Shown piece by piece: positions 1-9,694 of a stretch of 64,000 nucleotides of DNA (position 1 is its first letter; each line of letters starts with the position of its first letter). This stretch comes from a virus, in the IMG/VR virus record IMGVR_UViG_3300023184_003849, positions 1 to 64,000 of that record; one strand, given 5' to 3'. The position numbers were made by a program, and so were the translations under genes. The notes under the pieces were generated by a model. It worked only from the letters and a program-made list of their open reading frames with translations, searched no databases and was not told the DNA's origin.

Positions 1-889
1 TGTGGGAAAAGCAGTTATATATGGTGACACAGACTCGTGTTATTTCTCCGCGTGGCCAGTCCTCAAGAAAGAAGTTGAAGAAGGCCGGATGGCATGGTCC
101 AAAGAAACTTGTATTCAACTGTACGACAGCCTTGCTGAACAGGTCAACTCGAGTTTTCCCGCCTTCATGGAACAGGCTTTCCATTGTCCCAGAGACATGG
201 GTGAATTGATCAAGTGTGGTCGTGAAACTGTGGCGGACCGTGGTTTGTTTATTACTAAGAAGCGTTATGCTGTCAACGCTATTGACATTGAAGGCAAACG
301 ACTAGACGTAGATGGCAAGATTGGCAAGACCAAGGCCACAGGACTTGACTTAAAACGTAGTGATACGCCAAAAGTAATTCAAGAGTTCTTGCTAGAAATT
401 CTAAATAAACTATTATCTGGTGCTGGCAAGGATGAGATTGTGGAACGTATTCGTGAGTTCAAGTATGAGTTTATGGAACGTCCAGGTTGGGAGAAAGGTA
501 GCCCTAAACGTGTGAATAACTTGACCAAGTATGCGGCAGAAGAAGCCCGACTTGGCAAAGCCAACATGCCAGGACATGTGCGAGCCGCAATGAACTGGAA
601 TCAGATGCGGCTCATGAACGGAGACAACTACTCAATGCAGATTGTGGATGGTATGAAAACTATTGTGTGTAAACTCAAGTCAAATGCCTTGGGTTGGACA
701 TCAATCGGCTATCCTACAGATGAACAACGTCTGCCCACTTGGTTTACTGAATTACCATTTGATGATGGTCTTATGGAAGCCACTGTGGTGGATCAAAAGG
801 TTGACAACTTGTTGGGTGTGTTGGACTGGGATTTAGCGTCAGCAACCAATACAGAAAACACATTTACTAACTTGTTTGAATTTGAATGA
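1..889 (+). CDS. DNA polymerase, family B, C-terminal part (5' truncated by window)
   Basis: The gene begins before the window and the visible part is about 295 residues. It opens with motif C, YGDTDS, the metal-binding catalytic motif of family B polymerases, about residue 7 of the visible part. A little later come an ITKKRY segment and a KATGLDLKRSD segment, which resemble the palm-thumb junction of T4 gp43-type polymerases. Only the end of the palm and the thumb are present; exonuclease and fingers lie upstream. The stop overlaps the next start (ATGA). The clamp gene two genes downstream supports a T4-like replisome. Confidence 0.92.
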   Translation, partial: VGKAVIYGDTDSCYFSAWPVLKKEVEEGRMAWSKETCIQLYDSLAEQVNSSFPAFMEQAFHCPRDMGELIKCGRETVADRGLFITKKRYAVNAIDIEGKRLDVDGKIGKTKATGLDLKRSDTPKVIQEFLLEILNKLLSGAGKDEIVERIREFKYEFMERPGWEKGSPKRVNNLTKYAAEEARLGKANMPGHVRAAMNWNQMRLMNGDNYSMQIVDGMKTIVCKLKSNALGWTSIGYPTDEQRLPTWFTELPFDDGLMEATVVDQKVDNLLGVLDWDLASATNTENTFTNLFEFE

Positions 890-2055
890 AACTTAGTGAG
901 ATAGTCAGTTATAAGAATCTATTGGATAGTCTCAGCAGTAAGCCTGCGGCTCAAGAACTTCTGAATGAAATTTTGAGTATGGTGCATGTGGCCGAGGTCA
1001 GCGGTGTACAGGTTCCGGGTGCTGTGTATCAACTGAATCAAGCACGTGAACAAGTTTCTCAAGCAGTTGAACAGTTTGAAAAACAGTTTGCTCATTTAAA
1101 ACAATCAGTACAAAATCTAATAGAACAACAAGAGCCTGAGTATTTTAGCAACAGTTTAGATCTCTACAACACTGGTTATCGCCACGAATCTCCTGAGCAC
1201 ATTCGCAATAGACACATAGGCCTAGATCCCATAACCTCTGTTGTGATACAACAGCGACTGAAATTGTATACCAGTTGGCAACATCCGGGCATGGTCATAC
1301 GTCCGGCTCATGCTCGTTATGTGGAAGACCTTGTGGCCTGCGATCCCATGTACTTTGTGGATACCAATGCTCAACTGTTAGAAATCACAGAGTCATGGTT
1401 CACACCCGAATATCAACGCAGACTGTGTCGTTATGTAATCGAAGAACACAGTGAACAACCTACGTTTATCAATTTGCCTGCTGGACAATTTGGCCTGATC
1501 TATGCGTTTCATTTTTTGAATTATCGTCCGTGGCCAGTGCTACAGCAGTATCTTCGAGAATGTTTTGATCTACTGAGACCTGGGGGTATCTTGGCCTTTA
1601 CCTACAACAACTGTGACATTGCCGGTCGTGTGGGCAAGGTCGAACACTGTTCGGGCAGTTATACTCCGGGACGTTTGGTTCGAGCCTATGCACAAGAATT
1701 GGGTTATGAAACAGTATTTGATCTGGACGATGACTCAGATACCAGTTGGCTAGAACTGCGCCGACCTGGCGAATACTCCAGCATACGTGGAGGACAAACC
1801 TTGGCAGCCATACACCAAAGATCCACGGAATCAAATGTTACCAATGCTGTTGACAAACCGCCAGACTCTGTGTACAATGAAGTGAATATGCTGTTGAACA
1901 TTGCTCAAAGATTGGGTATTGATCTAAAACAATGCGTTAGCAAAGGACAGTACTCAGCAAAAAAACTAAGACGCTCTATTGAACAGAGTGTGCATCCTCA
2001 GCCACTAACTGAGCAAATGATAAGAGAACTATTTAACCAAAGGAAAAACTCATGA
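886..2055 (+). CDS. SAM-dependent methyltransferase-like protein with N-terminal coiled coil
   Basis: This is a 389-residue protein. Residues about 45-90 are rich in Glu, Gln and hydrophobics and look like a coiled coil. The middle contains a stretch typical of the end of a class I methyltransferase fold: FGLIYAFHFLNY, a helix, then LLRPGGILAFTYNNCD. A clear GxGxG SAM-binding motif is not obvious, so activity is uncertain. It sits between polymerase and clamp genes with 4-base overlaps on both sides. The substrate is unknown; it could act on nucleic acid or on a small molecule. Confidence 0.6.
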   Translation: MKLSEIVSYKNLLDSLSSKPAAQELLNEILSMVHVAEVSGVQVPGAVYQLNQAREQVSQAVEQFEKQFAHLKQSVQNLIEQQEPEYFSNSLDLYNTGYRHESPEHIRNRHIGLDPITSVVIQQRLKLYTSWQHPGMVIRPAHARYVEDLVACDPMYFVDTNAQLLEITESWFTPEYQRRLCRYVIEEHSEQPTFINLPAGQFGLIYAFHFLNYRPWPVLQQYLRECFDLLRPGGILAFTYNNCDIAGRVGKVEHCSGSYTPGRLVRAYAQELGYETVFDLDDDSDTSWLELRRPGEYSSIRGGQTLAAIHQRSTESNVTNAVDKPPDSVYNEVNMLLNIAQRLGIDLKQCVSKGQYSAKKLRRSIEQSVHPQPLTEQMIRELFNQRKNS

Positions 2056-2774
2056 GAGACCATTTATTAGACCTAGTGCAACACACACACGATCTTGGCT
2101 GCATTGACTTGATCAAACTCACTGGCGACGATGCCAGTACTGCCATCAACGGCCTAGCCGAAGACAAGAGTGTGGTGGTAGAAGCCCGGTTCCACAATCC
2201 TGTGGCCGACTTTGCAGGCACATTTGGCATGCCCAACTTGGCCAAACTCAAGATTTTGTTGAACTTGCAAGAGTACAAAGAAAATGCTAAGATTGCACTG
2301 ACTAAAAAATCCACAGGTGCTCCAGATGGCTTGAATTTTGAAAACGCCGACGGCGACTTCAAGAACAACTATAGATTTATGGCCTCAGAGATTGTGAATG
2401 AAAAACTCAAGACCCTTAAATTCAAGACACCCACATGGCACATCGAACTAGAACCCACTGTGGCAGCCATTCAACGTCTACGTATGCAGGCCCAGGCCAA
2501 TGCAGAAGAGACCACATTTACCGCCAAGACCGAAAATGGCGATCTAAAGTTTTTCTTTGGTGATCACTCCACACACGCCGGCAACTTTGTGTTTCATCCA
2601 GGAGTTGCTGGTCAACTCAAACGTGCCTGGGCATGGCCAGTGGCACAGGTGTTGAGCATCATGGGGCTGGTTGGAGACAAAACCATGCGCATCAGTGATG
2701 ATGGTGCCATGCAGATCACTGTAGATTCTGGCCTGGCTGTGTACAACTATATTCTTCCAGCGCAAAGCAAGTGA
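2052..2774 (+). CDS. DNA polymerase sliding clamp, gp45-like
   Basis: This 240-residue protein matches the size of T4-type trimeric clamps. A short segment, FGMPNLAKLKILLNL, resembles the interdomain region seen in T4-like clamps, and the C-terminus ends in an MRISDDGAMQITVDSGLA strand pattern. A clamp tethers the family B polymerase, and the polymerase lies two genes upstream. The assignment rests on remembered family pattern, size and neighbourhood. The stop codon overlaps a GTG start for the next gene (GTGA). Confidence 0.75.
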   Translation: MRDHLLDLVQHTHDLGCIDLIKLTGDDASTAINGLAEDKSVVVEARFHNPVADFAGTFGMPNLAKLKILLNLQEYKENAKIALTKKSTGAPDGLNFENADGDFKNNYRFMASEIVNEKLKTLKFKTPTWHIELEPTVAAIQRLRMQAQANAEETTFTAKTENGDLKFFFGDHSTHAGNFVFHPGVAGQLKRAWAWPVAQVLSIMGLVGDKTMRISDDGAMQITVDSGLAVYNYILPAQSK

Positions 2775-3433
2775 TAGAACAACTGGCATCAAGAGGATAT
2801 GGATATGGTTCTGGTATACTCAGCCCCAATCACAATCGTTTCTTGGTGAACATACCTAAAAATGCCAGTAGTTATATGTTGGATTGGGCCAATCGTCATG
2901 GCTGGACCAGTGCTGTGGTCGCTCAAAACAACAATATCAAAGAAATGGTTGTGTGTGTAAGAGATCCTGTTCAACGTTGGGTGTCAGGCGTAGGTCAATA
3001 TCTAACCAGTTACGTTTTAAACGTTACAGGTGCCTATAGTTGGGCAACCGGACCAGGACCAAATGACCAACAAATGTCAGCAGATAATTTTATCGCTAAT
3101 TATAATCCTGTGGTAGAACGATTATTGTTTGATAATCTTTCAAGGCTGGATGATCATGTTTGGCCACAGATAGAATTTTTTGAAAATCTGTTGCCCGCAG
3201 TTCCTAGAAAGTTTTTCTATATAGATCAAGACTTTGATCAGCGTATTGGCGAGTATCTTGGGTTCACACCAGTAGACAATCTAGATCGCAATCGTGCAGA
3301 TTCCAATCCTGACACACACAAAATTCAAACATTTATTCGTCACCGTCTAAATACCAGACCTGAACTAGAGCAAAGAGTGCGAAAGGCCTATGCTCGTGAC
3401 TATAAACTTATCCAAGAAGTATTCAACCAATGA
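2771..3433 (+). CDS. Sulfotransferase-like protein
   Basis: The GTG start overlaps the clamp stop. Near the N-terminus NIPKNASSYM resembles the 5'-phosphosulfate loop of PAPS-dependent sulfotransferases. VCVRDPVQRWVSGVGQY resembles the 3'-phosphate binding motif (RDPxxRxxS). At 220 residues it is short for the family but in line with sulfotransferase-like proteins on phages. Its acceptor is unknown. Its position directly before the dpdA-type gene makes a role in sugar or nucleic acid decoration possible, though that is inference. Confidence 0.65.
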   Translation: MIEQLASRGYGYGSGILSPNHNRFLVNIPKNASSYMLDWANRHGWTSAVVAQNNNIKEMVVCVRDPVQRWVSGVGQYLTSYVLNVTGAYSWATGPGPNDQQMSADNFIANYNPVVERLLFDNLSRLDDHVWPQIEFFENLLPAVPRKFFYIDQDFDQRIGEYLGFTPVDNLDRNRADSNPDTHKIQTFIRHRLNTRPELEQRVRKAYARDYKLIQEVFNQ

Positions 3434-5007
3434 TTGAACAAGACAACTTGACTAACAAACAACAGGACTATGCTGTGTTCTTACCAGCCATATCGGGATT
3501 CTATGCAACCTTTGTGGGCAAGCAACGTGATCCTGTGAACGGTCCCTATGTGGATCCTGCACGTATGCCTGCTGGTATACAGGACATGGAGATGATGAAT
3601 TGGCTCAACAGTCAAAAGGGCCTGTTTCCATACCGGTGGAGTCTATACTCAGGTGGTCATGCCAACTTGGACTTGACCAAGCAAGACTGGAGCGAAGACA
3701 TGGTTCGCAATAGAGATCCCAACACAGTCATGCTGGGCGACTCAGGTGGTTTCCAGATTGCCAAAGGCCTGTGGGAAGGTGACTGGAAAGCCAATTCAGG
3801 ATGTGCTAAGGCCCAAAAGAAACGTCAAGCAGTACTCACATGGTTGGACTCAATCAGCACATATGGTATGGGTCTTGATATTCCAACCTGGGTCATACAT
3901 GACAAAAAAGCATCTGACGCTTGCCAAATCCGAACACTGGATCAAGCAGTAGAAGCAACCAAATACAACAATGAATATTTTATCCAGCATCGTAAAGGCA
4001 AGGATGCTGGCGGTGCCCGGTTCTTAAATGTACTACAAGGCGACAATCATCCCAATGCCGATGCATGGTATGAAATCATGAAAGAGTATTGTGACCCTGT
4101 GAAGTACCCAGGTCGACACTTTGATGGTTGGGGCATGGGCGGTCAGAACATGTGTGACGTTCACTTGGTACTCAAGCGACTGATAGCACTACGCCATGAC
4201 GGCTTGCTACAACAAGGACTACACGACTGGATGCACTTTTTGGGTACATCAAAGTTGGAATGGGCTGTGCTACTCACCGTGATCCAACGGGCAGTTAGAA
4301 AATACGTTAATCCGTCTTTTACTATTTCCTTTGATTGTGCCAGTCCATTCCTGGCCACTGCCAACGGACAGGTATATCATCACATTGACCTGCCACACAA
4401 CGACAAATGGTGCTATAGAATGAGTCCTATTGTGGATGACAAAAAGTATGCCACAGATACTCGACCCTATGGACAGGCTGTGATAGCAGATGGCTTGATT
4501 GACCACTTTGATGAGTCTCCAATCAGTCGCCATCTACAAATGAAAGACATCTGTATCTATCGACCTGGTGACCTAAACAAGATCGGCAAAGAAGGCAAAA
4601 CATCGTGGGATTCATTCTCATATGCACTGTTAATGGGTCACAATGTTTGGACACATTTGGAAGCGGTACAACGGGCCAATCGAGCATATGACGCAGGTTC
4701 ATGGCCAGCCATGATGTGGAATCAAGGCACCAAAGGTCGCACTGGAGACCATGCACACTTTAGAGACATTGTGGATGCCATTTTTGCCACACCCAACCGA
4801 GAGGAATCCGAAGCCATTATCGAGCACTACAGCCGATATTGGATGGATATTGTGGGCACTAGAGGGTTCAAAGGCGACAAGACCGTCAGCGCCAGACCAC
4901 AGTTCAATATGTTTTTCGAAGAAGTTGAGGTTGCTGACACCCAGGATGATAGTGTAGAATTAGACACATCACGATTGGATCAACTGGAACAGGATCAAGA
5001 AAAATGA
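3430..5007 (+). CDS. dpdA: DpdA-type 7-deazaguanine DNA transglycosylase (TGT-like)
   Basis: The 525-residue protein has the tRNA-guanine transglycosylase barrel signature: GDSGGFQI at residues 103-110 (the TGT DSGGFQ motif with its catalytic Asp), LQGDN near 202, GWGMGG near 233, and ISFDCASPF near 299-307 with the candidate nucleophile Asp302. DpdA enzymes exchange guanine in DNA for preQ0 or related 7-deazaguanines. This fits because folE, queD, a precursor transporter and queE lie 11-20 kb downstream. The long C-terminal extension beyond the barrel is typical of phage DpdA rather than of tRNA TGT. queC is not seen in the window. Confidence 0.88.
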   Translation: MIEQDNLTNKQQDYAVFLPAISGFYATFVGKQRDPVNGPYVDPARMPAGIQDMEMMNWLNSQKGLFPYRWSLYSGGHANLDLTKQDWSEDMVRNRDPNTVMLGDSGGFQIAKGLWEGDWKANSGCAKAQKKRQAVLTWLDSISTYGMGLDIPTWVIHDKKASDACQIRTLDQAVEATKYNNEYFIQHRKGKDAGGARFLNVLQGDNHPNADAWYEIMKEYCDPVKYPGRHFDGWGMGGQNMCDVHLVLKRLIALRHDGLLQQGLHDWMHFLGTSKLEWAVLLTVIQRAVRKYVNPSFTISFDCASPFLATANGQVYHHIDLPHNDKWCYRMSPIVDDKKYATDTRPYGQAVIADGLIDHFDESPISRHLQMKDICIYRPGDLNKIGKEGKTSWDSFSYALLMGHNVWTHLEAVQRANRAYDAGSWPAMMWNQGTKGRTGDHAHFRDIVDAIFATPNREESEAIIEHYSRYWMDIVGTRGFKGDKTVSARPQFNMFFEEVEVADTQDDSVELDTSRLDQLEQDQEK

Positions 5008-5111
5008 ATCGAGACGGACACAAAAATGCCAACTTTTTTGTTGACACACAAGGCTTTAATGCAAAAAACCATGAGTGCTAAAACACAATTTAATTCACTG
5101 TTCGACCTAGG

Positions 5112-6371
5112 ATGAGAGACAAAGTAACAATGAAGGATGTGCAGGCTTTGTTCTCACAGGAACGCCCTGCAAAATTCTGTGTCGCACCCTTTATAAGTAC
5201 AATGCTAACTGCACATGGCAAAGTCAGTTCATGTGCATACGGTGCTCACGATTGGTTGCTTGGCGATATTACACCAAAAGAAAAGTGGGATTCAGATGGT
5301 CTCAATCGATTACGTGCTTGGTTTGCTAAGGGTGGCGAACCTTGTCAAAAATGCATGCACGAAGAGGCCGGGGGGAAAGATAGTTTGCGTATGCGCATGT
5401 TAGCCGAATATCCTACTGCATATGAAGATTCTATTCTAACAAGCAAATGGCAAAATGGTCCTCAACATCTTTGCACTAAGGTTAGTAATATTTGTAATCT
5501 TGCATGTCGTAGTTGCGCAGGATGGGATACAAACAAGTATGCGGACGAAGGCCAATACTATGTAGAAAAATACAATACTAAAATTACAGATCCTAAAACG
5601 CAAGAGATTTTATTTACAAATAGATATGTGCCTCGCGTGGGCCCTAGACATGCTAACTATTCAATGTTTCATGAAGTTGACAGTAATCTAACTAAAATTG
5701 AATTCTACGGTGGCGAAACATTGCTGAACTTAACTCATTTGGATTTCTTGGAGCAACTTGTTAATTCAGGTAGGAATCGAGAAATTACGTTGTTCTATGC
5801 AACCAATTGCACACAGAAATTAAACAAAAGATACCTACATGTTTGGGAAAAATTCAAACGCATTGAATTCAGCATGAGTATTGATCATCTTGGTGACAAA
5901 TTTCATTACCTACGTTGGCCTGGAGACTGGAACGATGTTTCTAAAAATATCGATGAGTTACTGTCTCTTAAAAATATGTTTACTAACACTGAAGTGTACC
6001 ATATAGTGAGCCCTTGTTGCACGATGTACAATGCCTATTATATTGATGAGGTATTGGAATGGGGTCAAAATCACGTTGGCGCTGTGTACATAAACATGGT
6101 TGCTGATCCTGCTCATATTGCCATTAACATTGCGCCAGACGATGTCAAACTTGCTATGCTTGAAAAAATACAATCTCCTGAAGTTAGAGGATTTTTACAA
6201 GTTAAACCTCACGATCCATTGTTATGGAAACAGTTTATTATTTGGGCAAAACGTCAAGATGAATACCGCGGAGAAGATTTTATTAAGACCTTTCCAGAGT
6301 TTGGCAAAATTATCAAATCATATTGGGATGCTGTAAATGATCTGTCTGAAGAAAATTTTTATAAGCAGTAG
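5112..6371 (+). CDS. Radical SAM protein with N-terminal auxiliary-cluster (twitch-like) cysteines
   Basis: The core motif CNLACRSC (Cys128, 132, 135) binds the [4Fe-4S] cluster that cleaves SAM. FYGGETLLN is the GGE motif. Before the core lie Cys23, Cys41 and a CQKC pair at 78-81, so the accessory Fe-S (SPASM/twitch-like) cysteines come at the N-terminus instead of the usual C-terminus. The minus-strand gene at 44445-45578 has the same layout. The substrate is unknown; such proteins often modify peptides or sugars. About 100 bases separate it from dpdA, and no promoter is evident there. Confidence 0.85.
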   Translation: MRDKVTMKDVQALFSQERPAKFCVAPFISTMLTAHGKVSSCAYGAHDWLLGDITPKEKWDSDGLNRLRAWFAKGGEPCQKCMHEEAGGKDSLRMRMLAEYPTAYEDSILTSKWQNGPQHLCTKVSNICNLACRSCAGWDTNKYADEGQYYVEKYNTKITDPKTQEILFTNRYVPRVGPRHANYSMFHEVDSNLTKIEFYGGETLLNLTHLDFLEQLVNSGRNREITLFYATNCTQKLNKRYLHVWEKFKRIEFSMSIDHLGDKFHYLRWPGDWNDVSKNIDELLSLKNMFTNTEVYHIVSPCCTMYNAYYIDEVLEWGQNHVGAVYINMVADPAHIAINIAPDDVKLAMLEKIQSPEVRGFLQVKPHDPLLWKQFIIWAKRQDEYRGEDFIKTFPEFGKIIKSYWDAVNDLSEENFYKQ

Positions 6372-6425
6372 CAGATTTCACCGTATAGGTTGCAATCAAC
6401 TATCAAACTTGTTAAACTATCCACT

Positions 6426-6953
6426 ATGAACAGACCTAAACACGAAAACGTCAACTTTTTTGTAGGAACAGAAGTTGAACGCACTCCCGCATTTGGTCGG
6501 CACACATTGTTTGTAGTGGGCTGGCAACCTATACTTGAAATTGTTCGACTGCTGGCTAAGCACAATTCGTATCTAGACAAGTCCAAGCACATTGGGCACA
6601 TCTTCTTTGGCGCCAATCACAGTTTTCATCCTGCCAACAGACTGGAATGGCAACGCTGGGAAAGCATGATTGAACCATTCTTGCGTGATGGTCACTTGTG
6701 TAGTCTGGACATTCCCATCACACACGTGGAAGAATTCAATGACGGTCCCTTGTGTGACTATAGAAACTTTATTCCACAGATTCGAGTAAGCATACCCTAT
6801 ACAAAACTGTGGAATTATAACACAATGGTAAAAATAGATGACCGAGACTTTGACGCTACCAATCCCGGCGTTTGGTGTCATAATCTACACAGCCTAATGA
6901 GTCGTGACACATTTACATCTTGGGATGACTACCGTGAGGATTTGACAATCTAA
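6426..6953 (+). CDS. Conserved phage protein of unknown function
   Basis: This is a 175-residue protein if the ATG at 6426 is used. An in-frame earlier start at 6390 adds 12 residues of low-complexity sequence and seems less likely. It has motifs such as FFVGTEVERTPAFGR and HTLFVVG near the N-terminus and many aromatic residues and histidines, but no domain I can name. The stop TAA shares a base with the ATG of the next gene, so it belongs to the same transcription unit. Confidence 0.7.
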   Translation: MNRPKHENVNFFVGTEVERTPAFGRHTLFVVGWQPILEIVRLLAKHNSYLDKSKHIGHIFFGANHSFHPANRLEWQRWESMIEPFLRDGHLCSLDIPITHVEEFNDGPLCDYRNFIPQIRVSIPYTKLWNYNTMVKIDDRDFDATNPGVWCHNLHSLMSRDTFTSWDDYREDLTI

Positions 6954-7357
6954 TGGCAACATATCCCGCAATCATGGGTGCCAAGGCCAGTTCCCAACGG
7001 CATAAGATAAACCAAATCTATGGCACTGTGAGCCCCGCCACCACAGTTAAACCAGTGAGAAAATATCAACCAAAAGGACCCAATATGTTTAAACGAATGA
7101 TCAGAGGCTTGGTCACCTGGAGCATGAACGATCGTCATCAAGAAGACATTGTTATATCTGACCGTGAAGAAGTTAGAATCAGTGGCACGGGCATTAGATT
7201 CGAAGTGTATCGTGCCAATGGTGGCACAGTGATCGAAACACGTCGCAATGATCGCCGCACAGGAGACAGCGTTTATGAACTGCATGTGATCTCTGCGGAC
7301 CAAGACATCGGCGAAGAGATTGGCAAAATCATAACCATGGAATCATTAAAAGCATGA
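6953..7357 (+). CDS. Hypothetical protein
   Basis: The 134-residue protein is basic in its first half, with a proline-rich linker (about residues 24-44), and acidic-mixed in the second half. No signal peptide, membrane segment or known motif is visible. It is coupled at both ends: it overlaps the preceding stop by one base and the following ATG by four. Function cannot be inferred. Confidence 0.7.
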   Translation: MATYPAIMGAKASSQRHKINQIYGTVSPATTVKPVRKYQPKGPNMFKRMIRGLVTWSMNDRHQEDIVISDREEVRISGTGIRFEVYRANGGTVIETRRNDRRTGDSVYELHVISADQDIGEEIGKIITMESLKA

Positions 7358-7806
7358 ACCAAAGAGCACAAGCACTAACAGAACAGCGTGAACGAATCAT
7401 GAGTCACGCAGAACGTAAAATCTGGGTCACATTCCGCAAGGAAGGCATACATTGCTATCCTGCGGCTGCCACTGATCCTGCTCTGGCCACTGGCGATGAA
7501 TATGATGTGAGTTTTCTTGGAACCCCACATCGACACATATTCCACTTTAGAGTGTGGATTGATGTGCTACACAACGATCGCGACATTGAGTTTATTCAAT
7601 TCAAACGCTGGTTAGAAAACCTGTACAAGGCAGGCATCTTGCAACTGGACTACAAAAGTTGCGAGATGATGGCCGATGACTTGTACACAGAAATTTCAGG
7701 TCGTTATCCTGACCGTGCTGTATGGATTGAGGTTGCTGAAGACGGTGAGAACGGTGCCTTGATCAAATATGAAATTGCTCGCCCTAGTCTGTCAATTAAA
7801 ATTTAA
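7354..7806 (+). CDS. Conserved T4-like phage protein, unknown function
   Basis: A 150-residue protein with a central stretch HRHIFHFRVWIDVLHNDRD followed by EFIQFKRWLENLY and a C-terminal EVAEDGENGALIKYE. I remember closely similar proteins in T4-like cyanophages, annotated as hypothetical; this cannot be verified here. The paired His residues might bind metal. It starts on an ATGA overlap with the previous gene. Confidence 0.75.
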   Translation: MNQRAQALTEQRERIMSHAERKIWVTFRKEGIHCYPAAATDPALATGDEYDVSFLGTPHRHIFHFRVWIDVLHNDRDIEFIQFKRWLENLYKAGILQLDYKSCEMMADDLYTEISGRYPDRAVWIEVAEDGENGALIKYEIARPSLSIKI

Positions 7807-7815
7807 GGAAAACAA

Positions 7816-8037
7816 ATGGCCAAGCCACTGATCAAACACAATCCTCGTACTCAACAAGTTTGGGAGGATCTGGATCGCTATCGCGAGTTTGTACAAGACT
7901 ATGGGTATCGTTTCAACGAAGCGGACTTGTACAACTTCCGCAGTTATGCGTTCCAGCAGTTCAACAAGTTTGCCCAAGGCAAAACTGCCAAGAACATGTG
8001 GGACGAAGACACCCGCCGCTTTGCATCAAGGTTCTAA
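7816..8037 (+). CDS. Small hypothetical phage protein
   Basis: The 73-residue protein is basic and aromatic, with a predicted helical core (VWEDLDRYREFVQDYGYRF). A Shine-Dalgarno AAGGA lies about 8 bases before the ATG. No known domain is recognised. It sits in a run of co-directional small genes between dpdA and the glycosyltransferase. Confidence 0.7.
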   Translation: MAKPLIKHNPRTQQVWEDLDRYREFVQDYGYRFNEADLYNFRSYAFQQFNKFAQGKTAKNMWDEDTRRFASRF

Positions 8038-8039
8038 TC

Positions 8040-8498
8040 ATGGGGGCCGCAAGAGAAAAAGATCAAGCGGACTTTGACTTAGAACGCTTTGTCAACATGT
8101 TTGACGAAGCCATGACCAGTACTGATCCGCGTGTGATGGAAACACTACGCAGTTTAATGACGATTGTGGCGTTGACTCGCCCGGAATCACGTGACGTCCT
8201 TGACACACGCAAAGGTCCGTTACGCAGAGCGTTTGAAGATATGAATCATCTTTGGAAACGTCTTGAGCAGATGGAAATAGAACTCAAGCAAATGCATCAG
8301 CGCATTAGTCACCATGAAGGACTTAATAACAAGTCGTGGCCTAGACAAGAAACTGCCATGGACAAATATTCCATGGCGGCGGCCGTTAATATGGCTCAAT
8401 CTGTTGATCAAGATGTTATGCGTCAAATTACTCAAAAGATAAACAGTCCAGGTCTAGCAATAAATTCAAAACCATCTAAAGGATTACTGAAAAAATGA
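8040..8498 (+). CDS. Hypothetical helical protein
   Basis: The ATG at 8040 immediately follows the previous stop and gives a 152-residue protein. Upstream in-frame sequence lies inside the preceding gene and is discarded. It is mostly helical, with a coiled-coil-like segment around residues 65-90 (MNHLWKRLEQMEIELKQMHQRI), and contains no recognised motif. The stop overlaps the ATG of the glycosyltransferase gene. Confidence 0.65.
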   Translation: MGAAREKDQADFDLERFVNMFDEAMTSTDPRVMETLRSLMTIVALTRPESRDVLDTRKGPLRRAFEDMNHLWKRLEQMEIELKQMHQRISHHEGLNNKSWPRQETAMDKYSMAAAVNMAQSVDQDVMRQITQKINSPGLAINSKPSKGLLKK

Positions 8499-9694
8499 GA
8501 AAACTATACTACATGGGTCTTGAAAGTTATCAAGGCCGCTACACACTACAACTAACAGAGTGGAACAAAAGGGTTTTTGATCGCAGAGGGCTTGACGTTG
8601 TGTATGTCCCTGGCACAACCATTGACAACACACAGGCCATATCAGTTGGTCAAGTATTGGATGCACATGGTCGCAGTTACTTTGGCATGAGCCAAATGAT
8701 GAATCTTGTTCAACTCATGAAAAATGGAGAAGTCACCCATGAAGACGTTATCTACTTTGAAGACATGTTCCAACCTGGAATCGAGAGTCTACCCTATATT
8801 CTTGATCAAGTTCCTGCTGATCAACGTCCCCGCGTATATGTTAGGTGTCTTGCTCAGTCCATTGATCCTGATGATTTCGTACATGTATGGGGTATGGCAA
8901 AATGGATGGGACTCTACGAACAAATGGTCAATGAGTTTGTTACAGGAGTTCTCGCCACGAACGAAGAGATGGTTGCTCATATGCGCATTGCTGGATGGAG
9001 TGCTCCTATATACAATATTAGTGGCCTAGCATTTGGAAAACAAGAAGTACTGGAGCGTATTGGCTGTGCAGACAACATCAGACCATTCCATGAACGTCAA
9101 TTGCGTGTGGGCTTTGCCGCACGTTTTGACCAAGAAAAGCAACCAGGCTTCTTTATGGACTTGGCCGAACAGTATCAGAAAACTGATCCTAGCGTGAAGT
9201 TTGCTGTGTTTTCGGGTGGTCCATTGAGATCAAACAATCCAGAATATGTGACTCGTGCCAGAGCCTTGGCAGCCGCCGGCTTGTTGGAAATACATGAAAA
9301 TTTAAACAAGAACGATTACTATGCTCTCCTTAACGATACTCGTGTGCTGTTTAATTGTGCTCTTCAAGACTGGGTCTCTAACACAGTTAGTGAAGCAGAT
9401 ACTCTTGGATGTAATGTATTGTATCCAGCATATCGTAGTTTCCCGGAAACCTTTGCCAACGATCCTGACCGCCTTTATGTACCATGGAGCATGACAGATG
9501 CCATGAACAAACTGGATCCATTGTTAGTCTCACCACATACCAGTATGGGACGTATAAGTGACTGGAACGATGGTACAGTAGATCGTATTGTTGATATTAT
9601 CACTGGGCAAGGTGAATCGTGGAATAGAGCGGGCAACCGCTATCGTGACCATGTTTCTCATGAAAAATACCAAATAAGAAAAATCAAAGAATGA
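8495..9694 (+). CDS. Glycosyltransferase, GT-B fold (GT4-like)
   Basis: The 399-residue protein has the layout of a GT-B enzyme. The second domain opens with RVGFAARFDQEKQPGFF, the usual GT4 start (vGRl.xxKgxxxLl), followed by VKFAVFSGGP and, toward the end, NCALQDWVSNTVSEADTLGCNVLYP. That last stretch corresponds to the donor-binding region containing the conserved acidic residue. It probably transfers a nucleotide-activated sugar to a phage or host acceptor. It is coupled to the radical SAM gene by an ATGA overlap. Confidence 0.8.
   Translation: MRKLYYMGLESYQGRYTLQLTEWNKRVFDRRGLDVVYVPGTTIDNTQAISVGQVLDAHGRSYFGMSQMMNLVQLMKNGEVTHEDVIYFEDMFQPGIESLPYILDQVPADQRPRVYVRCLAQSIDPDDFVHVWGMAKWMGLYEQMVNEFVTGVLATNEEMVAHMRIAGWSAPIYNISGLAFGKQEVLERIGCADNIRPFHERQLRVGFAARFDQEKQPGFFMDLAEQYQKTDPSVKFAVFSGGPLRSNNPEYVTRARALAAAGLLEIHENLNKNDYYALLNDTRVLFNCALQDWVSNTVSEADTLGCNVLYPAYRSFPETFANDPDRLYVPWSMTDAMNKLDPLLVSPHTSMGRISDWNDGTVDRIVDIITGQGESWNRAGNRYRDHVSHEKYQIRKIKE

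Noticed and set aside
5004-5081. 25-codon ORF between dpdA and the radical SAM gene
   Set aside because: Too short, no ribosome site and no coupling to the next gene.
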